Of a DNA stretch of 64,000 bases, positions 24,218 through 36,785 are shown piece by piece. The notes beneath the pieces were generated by a model. It worked only from the letters and a program-made list of their open reading frames with translations, made no database searches and was not told the DNA's origin. The position numbers were made by a program, and so were the translations under genes. The first letter of the stretch is position 1. Each line of letters starts with the position of its first letter. Source of the stretch: Acanthochlamys bracteata (taxonomy: Eukaryota > Streptophyta > Magnoliopsida > Pandanales > Velloziaceae); NCBI GenBank assembly GCA_019914995.1, contig CM034126.1, positions 12,033,001-12,097,000 on the forward strand. The letters are read 5' to 3'.

Positions 24218-27200
24218 TCAGATACGAAGATCTTCAATGTCACTCAAGAGTCTTGCCCCGCCGGATGATCTTTGATTAGGAAGGTTCACTACCAGCTGTC
24301 CACAAGCGCCACTTATATCTTGACCCATCTCCTGCCGGATAGTTGTTCGGATATTATAGGTTCCTCGCAGGATTTTCTGGAACTTCTTGACATTCTGATC
24401 AGTGCTAGTGCTAAAACCTGAGGTGGCAATTGGGTTGTAAGGTATCAAGTTCACAACCTGCGCAACATGTAAAAACCATGTTTTAATTGACAAGTAAAAA
24501 GACAAAGTTAAACTTTTTCAAATAATGAAACTCTTGATTCACAGGAGTAATTGCACGGCAAGTTGGATTATGAAATTGTAGTCAGCATGGCTTGCTATAT
24601 GCACCATATTTGACGTCTTCATATTTTGCTAGAACATAGAATTGACAAAATTTTGCTCTAAAGATCGGTTGTCCTTTAATTAGACAAAATACAGACTTAT
24701 GAATCAGGAAAGCAACTGACAAATAGGTGATATGAAATTTCAGTTTAAAGATACAGCTTACAGCTTTAATAGTATCTAGAAGTTTTCCAAGCTCATGAGC
24801 ATGCTGCTCCTGATCATTCACCCCATCAAGCATGATGTATTCAATAAAAATATTTTGTTCACTGAAAACCAAAAAAAAAAAAATCAAAAATTAGGTTGAC
24901 TGTAACCATTAACTGCAACATGGAGAACCACAGCAAGTTCTAAAGTACTCACCTCTTGTTTTGATAAGCTTGCAATGCTTCCATAAGCTTGCCTATAGGA
25001 AAAGCCCGTGCTGCAGGCATAATCTGACAACGAATGTCTTGATTCGGAGCATGCAAAGAAACAGCTAGGTTCACATTTGGCAGGTCATCTTGGAGCTTGT
25101 ATATGCCATGGATGATACCAACCTACAGAAAGACTTAGCTTAGAAACCACCTCAATTCAATATAATTGTTAGGTCAGAAAGACTAACTGTCTAAATTGGA
25201 CCAGAATATGTCTTTATCTTAGGAAGAAAAATTAACTGAATCACTTGGTAAACATAGAATGTAAAGAATTTGGAACATCAATGCAAAATATAATACCCAT
25301 AGATTCATTCTTGGGTGGTTAATAATACCTATATTCAAACTATTAAATATAAGCTAAGTTGAACAAACCAAGGTGGTGTCCAGAAAAATACATTGCCAAC
25401 AAGAGTTTGGCTCACACAACAATCAACTATCTGATGAAGGAACCCAATGAATTATGTAATAGTCTTCATGGCTAACTAGTCCAAAAACAGTGTGCATAAT
25501 GCTTTTCTCTTTTCTATATCAACACCTCTTTAACAGCAACTTAAGCATACATTCCAATTAGGCAGACACCAAGCATAACAACTAGAATTCACCTAGCAGC
25601 ACGCCAAATAAGTTTGGAAAAGTGCTGATCCTATATCCTATATAAGCATAAAAAACTATGAGAGCATTTCATGAAGCCACTACATCTATAATGGCAATAA
25701 CTGCAACTGAGGGGTTGGTGTTTAGATGACCAAATATAGCATTATCCAGATCATAGACATGAATCACAGGCACCGCATAGCCATATACTCTGATACTTCT
25801 CAGCTACCATTCTAGGTTATCTCCACACAATAACACCACAAAAGTAAGCTACTGCCAGTCTTCTTCAGCCAGTTTTTTGTACCTGCTATGCTACACCTGG
25901 CATTAAGTATGGAATATTCAAAGAAAATGAGAGTCCGAAAAGGCAGCAAACAGAAACAAGAAGAGGAAGGACTGAGTATGGAGTTTGAATAATTGTTAAG
26001 AAGAGAGTTTCATGTGGAACCCATAAAATAATACGGTTAATCAAATGAAATTATGAGGAATCAATGGTTGTAAGCACAAGGTGGAATGCAGGTTGTAAAG
26101 AGAGTTCCTCGATAAGAGGAAGCATATGTCACTCATTAGGACCAGAAATAAACACCAATATGATATGTAAATAGCATACAAAACTTGCACTTCACAAAGA
26201 TGTAGAGTAGTTTTGGTCTTGGTTTCACAAAATAGGAAAATAGAATAACAAAGCTTTCCAAGAGTAATCAAATAAATGAGTCTTTCAACTTTCTTTACCA
26301 AAGTTTAAAAAAGTACTAAAAGTTCGTAATACCTACAGTTGACACAGTGATCCTCTTGGGTGACAGCTGGAATGGGGCCCCTATCATACTTCGAACAGCC
26401 TCTACAACTGCAGCATAGTTGTTCAAAGGCTCACCCATACCCTATAAGTTCAATAGAAAAAGTCAAGTATTGATTTTGCACTCCCTAAATTGAAACAAAA
26501 TAGCAAGAAATTAACGAGCATATTCCCCAAAGTAGGACTCATTTGAGGAAAACCAAATAACGAAATAGTTTAAGGAAAAACTAAACTGTCATATGTGCAA
26601 TATGCATAGGCAGTTTTATATGAGAGGTACTGCATAGAAGTCCAGATCAATAATTCTTTCCAACAGCTCCAAAAGCATTAGGCTGTAAAAATGGTACATA
26701 TTTTTGGACCAAACCTGTGTTTACTGTTATTTTCCCTTCAATCTACTTGAATTGATACAGTATATATAACAATGCCCAAAAAAATCATGTTTTACCTCAA
26801 AAGATCAAGTTCATGAAATATCTTAGGTTGGAGACAGTCCATGCACAGTAATCTTGTGATGAGGATGACAATAAGCGCATCACATAATGCACTGTCTGAA
26901 TCATTTTAATATATCCTGAAGACCAGAATTGCACAGACATGATTGGTCCAGAATTCTAGTTGTAGGATGAAATGGGTCAAAACTGATTTTCTTCTCAAGA
27001 AACTATAAATATATTCTGTCTTGCATTGACTTAAGCTATATGTTAATATGAAAACGGTTTCAATGGTTCAATAATGCAAGGACATCCTGCTCAAATCCAT
27101 TAAGGAAGCACATCTCTTGCGCCTGTGTTGAACAATGCTTGGACAATTTTCCTCAAATGCAACTCAGACAGCTAACTGAAAACGTTGTGCCATTAGACTT

Positions 27201-29482
27201 ACTGCGTTAATCCCACTCAATTAACTTGTACCTAAATATTAGGAACAAGCTGCCATCAAGGTTACAAAATCCGAACACTGAAGATACACATGTAGAATAC
27301 TTGGCATTTACACATGAACCATAATTAACTTTAATGGAAAGAATCAGATATGTACAGTAATTAAACAATTTACAAGAGAGGCTTCCAAACTAAAAATCAA
27401 ACTACTATATCCATATTCTGAAATGACACGTAAGAATGATCATTCATGGAAAATTAGGGAAGAGCAGAAGATTTGAGTGCTTGCTTCTGGAAGGAGAAAG
27501 ATGTCAGATAGAATTAAAAGTATACCAACACAAACTACAATACGCCAATTTTATAAAAGGATACAAAACAACTATCAATTGGCTGCAGACTCATCCAAGC
27601 ATGTAGGATGCGTTATTCAAGTAAATTGAAGTGCAGAGTGCAGAACAATGAATGTACCATAAAGACCACATTACGAATAGGAGAGAACTGATAAGCATGA
27701 ACCAATTGCTCAACAATCTCTCCTGAAGAAAGATTGCCCTTGAAACCCATCGATCCAGTTGCACAGAAGTTGCAGCCCATTTTGCATCCAATCTAAACAA
27801 AACACTCAAATGAGGTAGCGCAATATATAAAATTGCTTCTAAAAAAGAAGACTCAGTTATAACTCATACCTGAGATGACACACATAAAGTTGACCTAGGA
27901 CCACCAGGGCGTTGTTTCCCGTCATATTTTCCTAAACGTGTGTCATATCTCATGATCACAGCTTCCACAGAAGCACCACTCTGGTGACAGAAACTTATAA
28001 CTTTATTATGCTAATTCGAAAAAACACATTTCACACAACAAAAACTCTGAGGTGCTCCAAATTGAATGTACTGGCTAGCTGCACTTTATTTCTTTCTTCA
28101 ACAAAATTAACTAGCATGCCAGCACAATTTGGGAAAGCATTATACATGTTGCTAGGAAGGACTATACACAGTCCCTTGAGTAGAAAGATTGAGTAAAACC
28201 TACATAAGCAAAGAGTATCATGCCAATACACATAGGATATCAGAAGAACTCCAAGCAGTATTAATGGACACAATTACACCAGAATAGCCAAATAAACGAA
28301 TGAATAAATATCCACACAAAAATACTATGCTAGCATCCACTTCAGGAATCAAAATAGCATGGAAACCAATAACGACTGCACCACTCTTCTAGCATGAGAG
28401 CAACACCTTTGCATCATTATTCTTCAGGGACCTAAAATGAACAAAACTAACAATAATAAACACTATCAAGCATCCAACATGAGAAGGAACACTATGTCAT
28501 TACTAGTTTATTGAAATAAATTTGTTTATCCGCATGAATCATTTCATATTAGAATGAAGAGGACTATTAGCATAAAAAACCATACATGTTTCTAATTTTC
28601 ATTGAATTTCTCTATGAGCTAGCAGTGCAGTGAAATTATCTAGCTTTTCCTAAACCAAATGCCCAACCATTTACTTACACTAAATTGCATTATCAAACTA
28701 TCTAGACAATCAAGTTTCAAAGAAATCAACGATCAATTAACTACCTAAAGCTAAAAATATCCAGATTCTCAAACCATGCGCGCGAATATTTACTTACGTT
28801 AAATCACATAAATTAAACTCTAGAGACTCCAGCACCTTCTAGTTGAATTATCTACCTTTAAATTAGCTAAACCCAAAATCATGCAAACTCTATCACAGCA
28901 AATGCACAAGCATTTACCAACACTAGATTCCACAACCAAACTATTTCAGTAAAATGATATATCGATCAGCTAAAGTTCAAATCTCCAAACCAACATGAAG
29001 CGAGTTAACCACCTTGCATCATAAATCAATCTCTGACTAACTAAAACTTATCTAAGCAGATAAAAATTCCATAAGCTCATTATTATCATAAGATTACAGA
29101 GAGTGAACGTATACCTGAACTCTAATGAGTAGTTTGCTAGTGGTGCGGTCACCAGAATCCACAACAGCGTTCAGCGACGAAGTCATAGGGCGGAACTTAT
29201 CACTAAGTACCGAGTAGACAACCGCAGGCAGAGAAGGTATTTCCTCGAAATTGCAACCCGGATTCTGAAGCACATACCTAAAGACATCCCCAACAAAATG
29301 CACTACCAAATTGATTTTGAAACTTAAGTGTATTGAAATTGGGAAAGATTTCGAATTTTGAAGATTGATTGATTGATTTCTTACTTCCAGATGGTTGTGA
29401 TAAAGCTTGTGCTAACACCGATAGATTCAAGCTCAGCCCGCACTGCTGCGCCGTCGAACACTGATCGCGGCAGTGGCGCCAT
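24218..29482 (-). CDS. RlmN/Cfr-type radical-SAM RNA methyltransferase, 373 aa
   Basis: Eight exons: 29482-29385, 29277-29115, 27980-27870, 27792-27658, 26441-26337, 25122-24953, 24861-24762 and 24457-24218; phases agree throughout. RlmN enzymes methylate C2 of an adenosine in 23S rRNA and some tRNAs using a 4Fe-4S cluster and SAM. The cluster motif CxxxCxxC is intact (C127, C131, C134 in [14 protein letters not shown]). The two catalytic cysteines are also present: C120 in STLCVSSQ, seven residues before the cluster as in E. coli, and C346 in [18 protein letters not shown] (SAM-binding GEP motif), [11 protein letters not shown] and [10 protein letters not shown] are further family signatures, and VVNLIPYNP precedes the C-terminus. 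No clear transit peptide; the N-terminus ([20 protein letters not shown]) resembles the accessory domain, so location (cytosol or organelle) is open. Shares a divergent promoter with the gene at 29940. Confidence 0.94.
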
Positions 29483-29510
29483 CGATTCAATGATCAGAAG
29501 AATCAAAGAG

Positions 29511-29530
29511 CGAGAGAGAGAGAGAGAGAC
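29511..29530. repeat. (GA)n microsatellite in the RlmN-like gene leader
   Basis: GAGAGAGAGAGAGAGAGA on the plus strand, so CT repeats in the 5' untranslated region of the minus-strand gene, 30-50 bases above its ATG. Confidence 0.9.
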
Positions 29531-29679
29531 GAACAGAGATTCTCTATACAGAGAAAAAGCAATGCCACCACTGGTTGTAGTGTACGAAGAGGTTTTCACA
29601 AACGCCCTTGATCAGAAAAGAAATTCGGTAAAGAAAAGCAACAGGAAGAGAGATCAACACTTGTAAAACAGCCCAACTC

Positions 29680-29800
29680 ATTTGGAACCAATGCAGATAT
29701 TCACTAATTGGGCCTTGACGCTACCGCTTCTACGAATTTAGCCAATAAATTGGACTATGAATATGGGCTGGCCTTTGATTAAGAATATAAGCCCGATAAG
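29680..29800. promoter_or_regulatory. Shared divergent promoter with site II-type (TGGGCY) motifs
   Basis: The two ATGs are 457 bases apart. Between them are TTGGGCC (about 29709), TGGGCT (29764) and AAGCCC (about 29789). TGGGCC/T is the site II core bound by TCP factors and enriched in promoters of growth and translation genes. That both genes use these motifs is inferred. Confidence 0.5.
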
Positions 29801-29939
29801 GTTAGTACATATGCTTTGAGCATCTCGCACGTGAGAGCAGTCTCGTTCTCTCTCCGCGTCTTGCTGCTGCTAGAAAAAATAGAAAAGCAAAATCCCTAAA
29901 TCAAAACCAAAAAAGCTCTGTGAAATCTATCCGTAAGCC

Positions 29940-32848
29940 ATGTCTCGCAGGGACCGCCATGACGAACAGGGAAGATCTCGATCGCACTCCTCACGATTCG
30001 ATAGATCTCCCAGGTGAACAACACTCGTGAACAAATCTGTAGTTCAATTTCACATTATTTGATTGTTGTTCTGGTTGTTTAGTTCTGTTAATGGAGTTTG
30101 ATTACAACATCGGTAATTAGCTTCCGGTGGTTTTGAAACAACGAGCTCGTTGGTCGCAATTGGTTTAGTATTGAAGTCAATTTTCTGGAATAGTGATACT
30201 ATTCTTCTTCTTTCATTTGCAAGACTTGTTATTTTTACAAGCATTATCTGCGAGGAAAGATGGACTTGAGAGTTATAAGTTGTTCGTTTGTTTTCACTTT
30301 GCTTTAGGATGCTAATTTTGTCTTTTCCCAATGAAATGATCTGCTTGCATTTTATTTATTTGGAACTTTATTTGCAAACTAACGTTATTGCCGCTAATAC
30401 TGTTCTTTGGCATTGAGTCTTGTTGAAGATTGCTTCCTTTGTAAATCCCAAGCATAGTTTCTGTATAAAATTTTGCTGTAGATACAATTGAAACATATGC
30501 ATGATGCAGCTAGTGATTTGGTATCTAGGATTTCTTGATAGAGATGCATTTAATAATGCCCAATTGAAAGTGCATGTATGTAAAATATTTTATGTCTGTC
30601 TGTGATGAAAAGAATGGGGGCTCAAACTAATTTGTATGAATACTATCACAGGGCGGTGTCTCTATGTTTTCTGTTCTTAGACATGCAAGTCATTGTTGTC
30701 AACTGTTTGTATGAATACTATCACAGGGCGGTGTCTCTATGTTTTCTGTTCTTAGACATGCAAGTCATTGTTGTCAACTGTTAATAGTGAAGCATTTTAC
30801 CTCACGTGAATGTCACTTTAATGTTTGTTTTACCATTTCTCTGGGGATTGAGAGTGTTGATGGGCCCCAGAATAGTTTTGTTGTCACTTTTATATGTGCA
30901 CAAATCATCTCAACAGATTTTGTAATAGCCATTTTTTAAAATTCCGTAGCAAGAGTTTGTGCTAGTAGTGTTGCCTTTCTTCTTCTTCAACCCTTTGTGT
31001 GTGGCATGCCCCAATCCTAACATGATCATTTTGTGCTTCAGGATACGTGAGGCACTAGCTCTAATTTCCTAGTGTTGGGTGCATGCCATTTGTCTAGAAA
31101 TGTTACTTCCTTGAAGTTCTAGCACTGAATTTACTTATTAATTATCTTTTTGTACAAATATTTTTAGTCCAAAGAGGTCAAGGAGAGATGGCAAACCAGC
31201 AACAGAAAGAACAATTGATAAGAATGATGTGGAGGGCAGTGGTTCAGCTCAACTGGAGCAAAACCAAGGTAAAGGTTTAAAGGACCTTTTGCCATTAGAA
31301 GATTCGCTAGCCACTGAAAGGGAGTCGCAGCCTGAAAGAAAAGATGAACCAAATAGAAAGAATCTTGGACCTCGTGGTGGCAACAAACGTTCATCTGATC
31401 CAACAGAAGCACCACGATCTCGATATTATTTCCAGGTCTCATGCACTTATAGAGTTTGTTGGACTTCTTTTTCTCTGTTTCTCTCCTGTTGAGTGAAATG
31501 ATGATGCTCTTTAGTGCAATATGACATTTTGATGACCTTTTCATTTGTTCATATTACTTTTCTTTCACCAACTTCATCATGACAAATGAATTGTAAGCTT
31601 TAGCCTATTTTCCTGTAGCATATTCTAAACTCATAGACTATTTGCTAAACTCATAGAGTAGCAAAGTATACCAGTCTGTCTTTATTAATATATTCCAAGG
31701 TTCTTGGTCTATTTTTGTTCAATTATATGTGAGTTGAGATCTTTTCTCCCTCTACCCTATGAACAGTGAACTTAGATCTTTTCGCCCACTACCTATGAAC
31801 AATGAACTTGTACTGAAAACCTCGAGGTATAACTTGTCATACCAACCTAAGCATTTGGGAAACGCTGATATAAAATGAACTTATTTTTTTGTTCCAACAT
31901 TAATACTGAACCTTCGTGCCAACCAAAATTTGCACACAGTTGTCAGCTGTAATGTCAAATTTTCATGTCCTTGTTATATAAATGCTTGGTGATTTATTAT
32001 GGTAATTGTTGATTTTGTCCTGGTTGATACTGACATGATTTACTTCTTGTGATTTATTGCTTTCAAATCATAGTATTCACCTGATGTAGCTGGATTCTTG
32101 TTCGTACCCTGCCTTCAAGTGCCTTGATGTAAATAACATTTTGGGGTACCTATGCTTGTATTTGTACAGCACGATGACCGCAGAGGTGCTGGGCATGGCA
32201 GTCAGAGCTTTGGCGGCAGAGGTAATGGTTATTGCAATAGTGTCCTTATTGACTCTCCTTGTCCTGTCTCACCGTCTCCCTTTAGTTATGTTGACATGCT
32301 TACATTTTTACAAGCCAGATACCAGAAGGTGGAGCGAAGCAAAGGAGAAACACAGCAGCAGAGACTCTGACAAATTAGAGAGACCTCGTACTCATACAGA
32401 TGAGAAAGAAACATGGAAGCATGATCGCTTTCATGAGTTGGAGTCTGAGGTTCCTCCTCCTAGGAAAAGACCGGCATTCAGGGAGAAGAAGGAACCAACA
32501 GAAGCTACAGAAGCTGCAGATGCAATACGATCAGAAGCACTTAGGGAAGAAACTAGAGCTCGTCACACACGCACGCCTGAGAAATCTGAGAGACCATCTT
32601 TCAGGGAAGATCAAAGATACAGGGGTGATATACCTGGTAGGAGCTATCAATCGAGGGATAGATATGGTCGGTGGGGCATGAGAGGAAGAGAGAGATTCAA
32701 CAGCAGATATGGCGAGAGGAACATGAGGCGCGAGGGTGGTCCAGTACAGAAGTGGTCACATGATTTGTTTGAAGAAGCTAACAAGACTCCACCTCCAAAG
32801 AATGACGAAGAGCAGATCGCAAAGATTGAAGCCCTCTTGGCAACGTGA
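29940..32848 (+). CDS. Arg/Ser-rich, highly charged protein (probably nuclear), 307 aa
   Basis: Four exons: 29940-30013, 31168-31435, 32170-32221 and 32319-32848; phases 2, 0 and 1 join in frame, the last with acceptor AAGCCAG. The N-terminus MSRRDRHDEQGRSRSHSSRF is RS-rich. Then follow SPKRSRRDGKPATERTIDK and a low-complexity charged body rich in R, E, K, D (ERPRTHTDEKETWKHDRF, PPRKRPAFREKKEP, RGDIPGRSYQSRDRYGRWG, RGRERFNSRYGERNMRREG). The C-terminus KWSHDLFEEANKTPPPKNDE, then EQIAKIEALLAT, looks like a short conserved motif. No RRM, KH or helicase motif is seen. RS and RGG-like composition suggests an RNA-processing or mRNP role, but that is inference. Divergent from the RlmN-like gene. Intron 1 contains a perfect 75-bp tandem duplication. 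Confidence 0.85.
30631..30780. repeat. Perfect tandem duplication, 2 x 75 bp, in intron 1 of the RS-rich gene
   Basis: The 75 bases at 30631-30705, starting TTTGTATGAATACTATCACA, are repeated base for base at 30706-30780. The identity means a recent event, or an assembly duplication. Confidence 0.97.
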
Positions 32849-33693
32849 AAGATGTGTGTGCGATCAGATGGTACATCTCGTGAACTTCTTCAACAGGCAG
32901 TTTTTCAAGTATGGGTTTCTTGGTTAGTGTAACTGCTGATGCTGTGAGTTGCCTTATCTTCTCAATGGTCAGATGAACTATCTTGAATATGCTCCTTTCA
33001 GAATTTTCCAGAAGCTAGTTCTTTTTTTGTTCTTCATATTTTGAAGTTAAACTTCCTTGTTACTTCTGTAGTACTGCTGTTGGTACCCGTTGCGATTGTC
33101 TTTGATGAAGTTTTCTTCTTGAGTTGTATGACTATGTAATCATTAGTACTGTTTATTCATCGTGAACCAAGCTTTGGGAAATTATCATTAGTCGTATCGC
33201 AACGGAATGCAAGTAGTCTTGTTTCAGGAAAGAAAATGGGATTGGAAATCATGTGGATAACCATTGTGCTCTGATTCTGTTGTACAACATAGTTGAGTTA
33301 CTGGATCACTCCATGATATGTTGATTTTTAGTTATTCTCACTCCTGTTTGGCATCACAGCATTCATTTTTTTGTGTTATTTGTCACTCAACAAATCTTTT
33401 TAAAATATATCTTTAAAAAAATTAGAAGATATATAAATTGTATTGTATATATATAATTTTTTTATTTTTAAACTTCAAAAAAACTTACTTTATACAATTT
33501 TCACAAAAAACAATTTCACTAAAAAATAATTTTTTATAAACAATTTCAAAATCAAAATTTGATGATCTAAACTTTAGTACGCGGTCAATACAGTTTTCAG
33601 AAACATTTCAGCCTTTAAAGCTGCCAGAAGGATACAAAAGGACTTGTACCAATGAATTTTTGCAGTACAAGCCATTTCGCATCTTTATCGTGT
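32849..33693 (+). other. 3' region of the RS-rich gene and AT-rich stretch
   Basis: Probable 3' untranslated sequence to about 33200, then intergenic. A decayed AT-rich element with TTTTTAAAATATATCT and AAACAATTTCAAAATC lies at about 33390-33560. Confidence 0.4.
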
Positions 33694-33767
33694 GGCCTAT
33701 TAGCTCAGTTGGTTAGAGCGTCGTGCTAATAACGCGAAGGTCGCAGGTTCGAGACCTGCATGGGCCA
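33694..33767 (+). tRNA. tRNA-Ile (anticodon AAU)
   Basis: 74 bases without intron. The acceptor stem GGCCTAT pairs with ATGGGCC (one G-T pair) and the discriminator is A. D-arm GCTC..GAGC with the A-box TAGCTCAGTTGG; anticodon stem TCGTG/CGCGA enclosing the loop CTAATAA, so anticodon AAT reading Ile AUU/AUC after A-to-I editing. T-arm GCAGG-TTCGAGA-CCTGC carries a B-box GGTTCGAGACC. A TTTT run follows about 6 bases downstream as Pol III terminator. Confidence 0.98.
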
Positions 33768-34016
33768 ATTATTTTAAAATTTTACATTTCCTTTTTCTTT
33801 TCTTATGAAAGAGTTTGCAATACAGAAGGGTAAGTAGAGAGTGCGGACGGAAACCAAGGGTGTAAACACTTTGCATGAGACTTCCGGTCACCGCATCTCA
33901 CCAACAGCCATCCAATATCGCCGTTCTTGAACACTTAATTCCATTCACACTACAAACTCTAATCTTTCGTCTTCGTCGCCGTTGTCCACCAAACTCTTCC
34001 TGTAGACAAACAATTA

Positions 34017-34193
34017 ATGGCCTTGATGAACTACCTCTCGGTGGCGCGAAACGGCGGTATATCTATCGGTACATTATTCTCTGACGTTATCATTATGTAA
34101 TGTCGACAATCATTGAAATTCATTGTTACTGTTATATTTTTTGCAACAGCATCAGGATTAGCTGCTCTGAAGTACTCTGATCAGCATCCGTAG
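34017..34193 (+). CDS. Possible spliced microprotein, 31 aa
   Basis: Two short coding exons, 34017-34068 and 34150-34193, with an 81-base T-rich intron (ATCG|GTACAT ... TATTTTTTGCAACAG|CA). Joined in frame they read MALMNYLSVARNGGISI, then ASGLAALKYSDQHP and a stop. A C-rich, promoter-like leader (33840-34016, with CTTCGTCTTCGTCGCCG) precedes it. The intron has the base bias and acceptor expected of plant introns, which is the main argument that this is transcribed. Residues 8-24 are mildly hydrophobic. I do not recognise a family. The unspliced frame at 33875-34084 is a competing, less likely reading. It lies 250 bases below the tRNA-Ile. Confidence 0.35.
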
Positions 34194-35322
34194 TACTAAC
34201 AGAAACAGCATTTTTTAAAATAAGGTTTAAATTTTATTAGTATGGTTTCACCTAGAATGATTAAGAACTAACTTTGGATCGTTTAGAGATTGTTTAAAAT
34301 ACATACTTTTTAAAATTAACTTTTTATAAAAGTTTTTATAATAAATAAATTTGTTCTTTAGCTAAAAAAATTATATATATATGAATTTTATGAATTATAG
34401 TTTATTTTATTTTCTAAATTTACAAATTTTTTAAATATTACGTAAGATTTCTTTAAAAATTGAAAAACCAAACGACTCTTAAAACTCGAAATATCAAACC
34501 AAAGAAAGACCAAACAAATACTGCATATCCAAAATTAGTTTAAGTGGAAATTTTTTATCAAATTGAAAAAGAAATTATGAGAATAGCACTAAAACATGTT
34601 CTAACAACAAACCGAGTGACATCATAAAAATTATTTGAGAAGCAAAGCCAACGTCCTTCATGTTTGCATAAGAATCCAATGAAATAGTAAAACACCACAA
34701 ATGCTCCATTTCAAGACAAAAATCATGCAAACATATCTTAAACAAGCTTCTTCACAAAATAACAATTACTTTCAACAAACGAAACAGAGCCACCATGTGA
34801 CATAAAAAAAACTACAAAAATAGTTGGGACATAAAACTTTTATATCGCCCATGCAACATTTGCTTTGGACAGAAAACTGAATCTCAATCCACTTTATATA
34901 TATATATATTGCTTTGTACATTATCTCATTGATCTGTTGATATGCTGAATAAGACCTATAGAATTACTGGGTGTAGAGATATTGGGTACAAAAGAAAAGG
35001 TTTCACGAATGGTGATGGTTGGGGTCCTACGAATGGACAAGCTTCTGTAATGTAGTGCAGCAGTAGGAAACATTGATCATGGGGATAATGTGGTCCATTT
35101 GAAGTTGGAACTCAACTCACTACTCGTGCACATTCCTGTTTTGGTCAGGCCCCATTCAATCAGATCAAGAATTAGATTGTGATCACCATTCCGGTTTGTA
35201 ACTTTATTTGTGTGTAGAGCTTCATTCAGAACTGGAATACATCACTATATATGGAAAGCAACAAATTTTTATTAAAGATTCAATTAGCTATACATGTTTC
35301 AAATCAGTTATTCAAAAAGTTC

Positions 35323-35346
35323 AAAAAAAAAAAAAAAAAAAAAAAA
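35323..35346. repeat. Poly(A) run, 24 bases
   Basis: Uninterrupted A tract. No SINE or LINE body or target duplication recognised before it. Confidence 0.95.
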
Positions 35347-35382
35347 CAGCCAGGCTGCAGACTTGGGGGAGTGTATGTGATT

Positions 35383-35590
35383 ATTTATGAAAAATAATTT
35401 TCTAAAATAAAAAATATTTTTATCATATTTCGATATACGAGTTTTATTTTTTTATTTTAAAAATAATAATAAAAAAATTTTACTATATAAATTTTTTTTA
35501 TATATTTTAAATGTTTAAATAAATATCTGTAAATGAAAATTTTATTAAAAATATAAATAAAAATTAGAAATGTATGTTTTGGAATGCTCA
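35383..35590. repeat. AT-rich dispersed element, family A, copy 6b
   Basis: AAATAATTTTCTAAAATAAAAAATATTTTT start and TATATTTTAAATGTTTAAATAAAT blocks follow the family order; ends ATGTATGTTTTGGAATGC. Confidence 0.5.
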
Positions 35591-36589
35591 TCTAGACACT
35601 CCCCTGCACTCCTATTCTAGCCATCCGATCATTTTGAATTTTGATGATGCAATCAGACGGATATAAATACATCAAGCGATCGTAGACTAAAAAAATACAT
35701 TATTTTTTTCTAAAATATAAAATATATGTCGTGATCGTTCGATCACTCAGATGACTAAATATAGCAGTGCTTATAAAGATCACATATTAGAAGAAGCAGA
35801 AGCAATGAACAAGTAAGAGTATATTTTTTTAATTTTGGAAGTGAATTTTTTAAAAATAAAATTTTAAAAATAGTATCATTAAAAATAATATATTTTTTAT
35901 ATTTTTTTATAATAAAAAATAAGTTAAAAATAATTTCATAATATATAAGAAAGTAATTTCTGTAAGCAAAAGAATACACTCTAAGTATGTGATTGCGGAA
36001 GTGTCTGTAAGTGGCCAATATTAGAAAACGCCCCATATTTTGTTTGTGATCTCTTTGTTGTTTGTTTTTACCACTGTTCTTGGTATATCATTATTGTTAA
36101 ATTTATGTAGGCAGTGCCTTATGCGGCGAATACTTAGTGCGGAGCCAGCAATTCCAGCTAAAAAGAGGGGCCCTATACTCGAAGATAACGTTCTCATATT
36201 TAGCTCTCTCATTTTTGTTCGAATCTTTCTTGTATTGGCTATTGTTTAAAAGATGTTAATTTCTAGTTTAACCATTTTTTTCTTTTTGCCGATCACTTCA
36301 TTAAAGCATGATAGAGATGCTTGGCTTAATTCCCACCAATTGGTTGGTGTAAATTTGATCGGAACTCATTTTTTATCTAAAAGGTAAATTTCAAATTCAC
36401 GTTTCAAATATAATTAAACACGTGTAACTATAAAATATACAGATTTTACTTTTTTTTAAAGACCTTAGTTTGATAATTTATTTTTTATATTTTTTGTGGT
36501 AACTTATGCACATTTTAGTCAAAAACAAATAAACATGACAGAACAATTAATTATTATAATATAAATATAACAATAATAATTATTAGTGG

Positions 36590-36785
36590 GTGTCTTTTTG
36601 GATATGTTTTGATTCACTTATCAAATATTTTTTATTTGAGACATTTTAAATAAATTTATTATAAAATTTTAATTAAAAAATATAAAAAGTTAATATTATA
36701 CAATATGTATATATTTTTAAAAAATAAAATTTATTTAAAAAATTTATAAAATAATTAAATTTATGATAATTATTTTCCAACGCTT
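36590..36785. repeat. AT-rich dispersed element, family A-like
   Basis: Starts GGGTGTCTTTTTGGATATGT and ends TTATTTTCCAACGCTTATC; the inner blocks are diverged. Could be a related family rather than the same one. Confidence 0.35.

Noticed and set aside
32152-32927. Several plus-strand frames (32152-32370, 32400-32681, 32736-32927) over the RS-rich gene
   Set aside because: Alternative frames of exons 3 and 4; splice phase and the charged C-terminal motif fix the correct frame.
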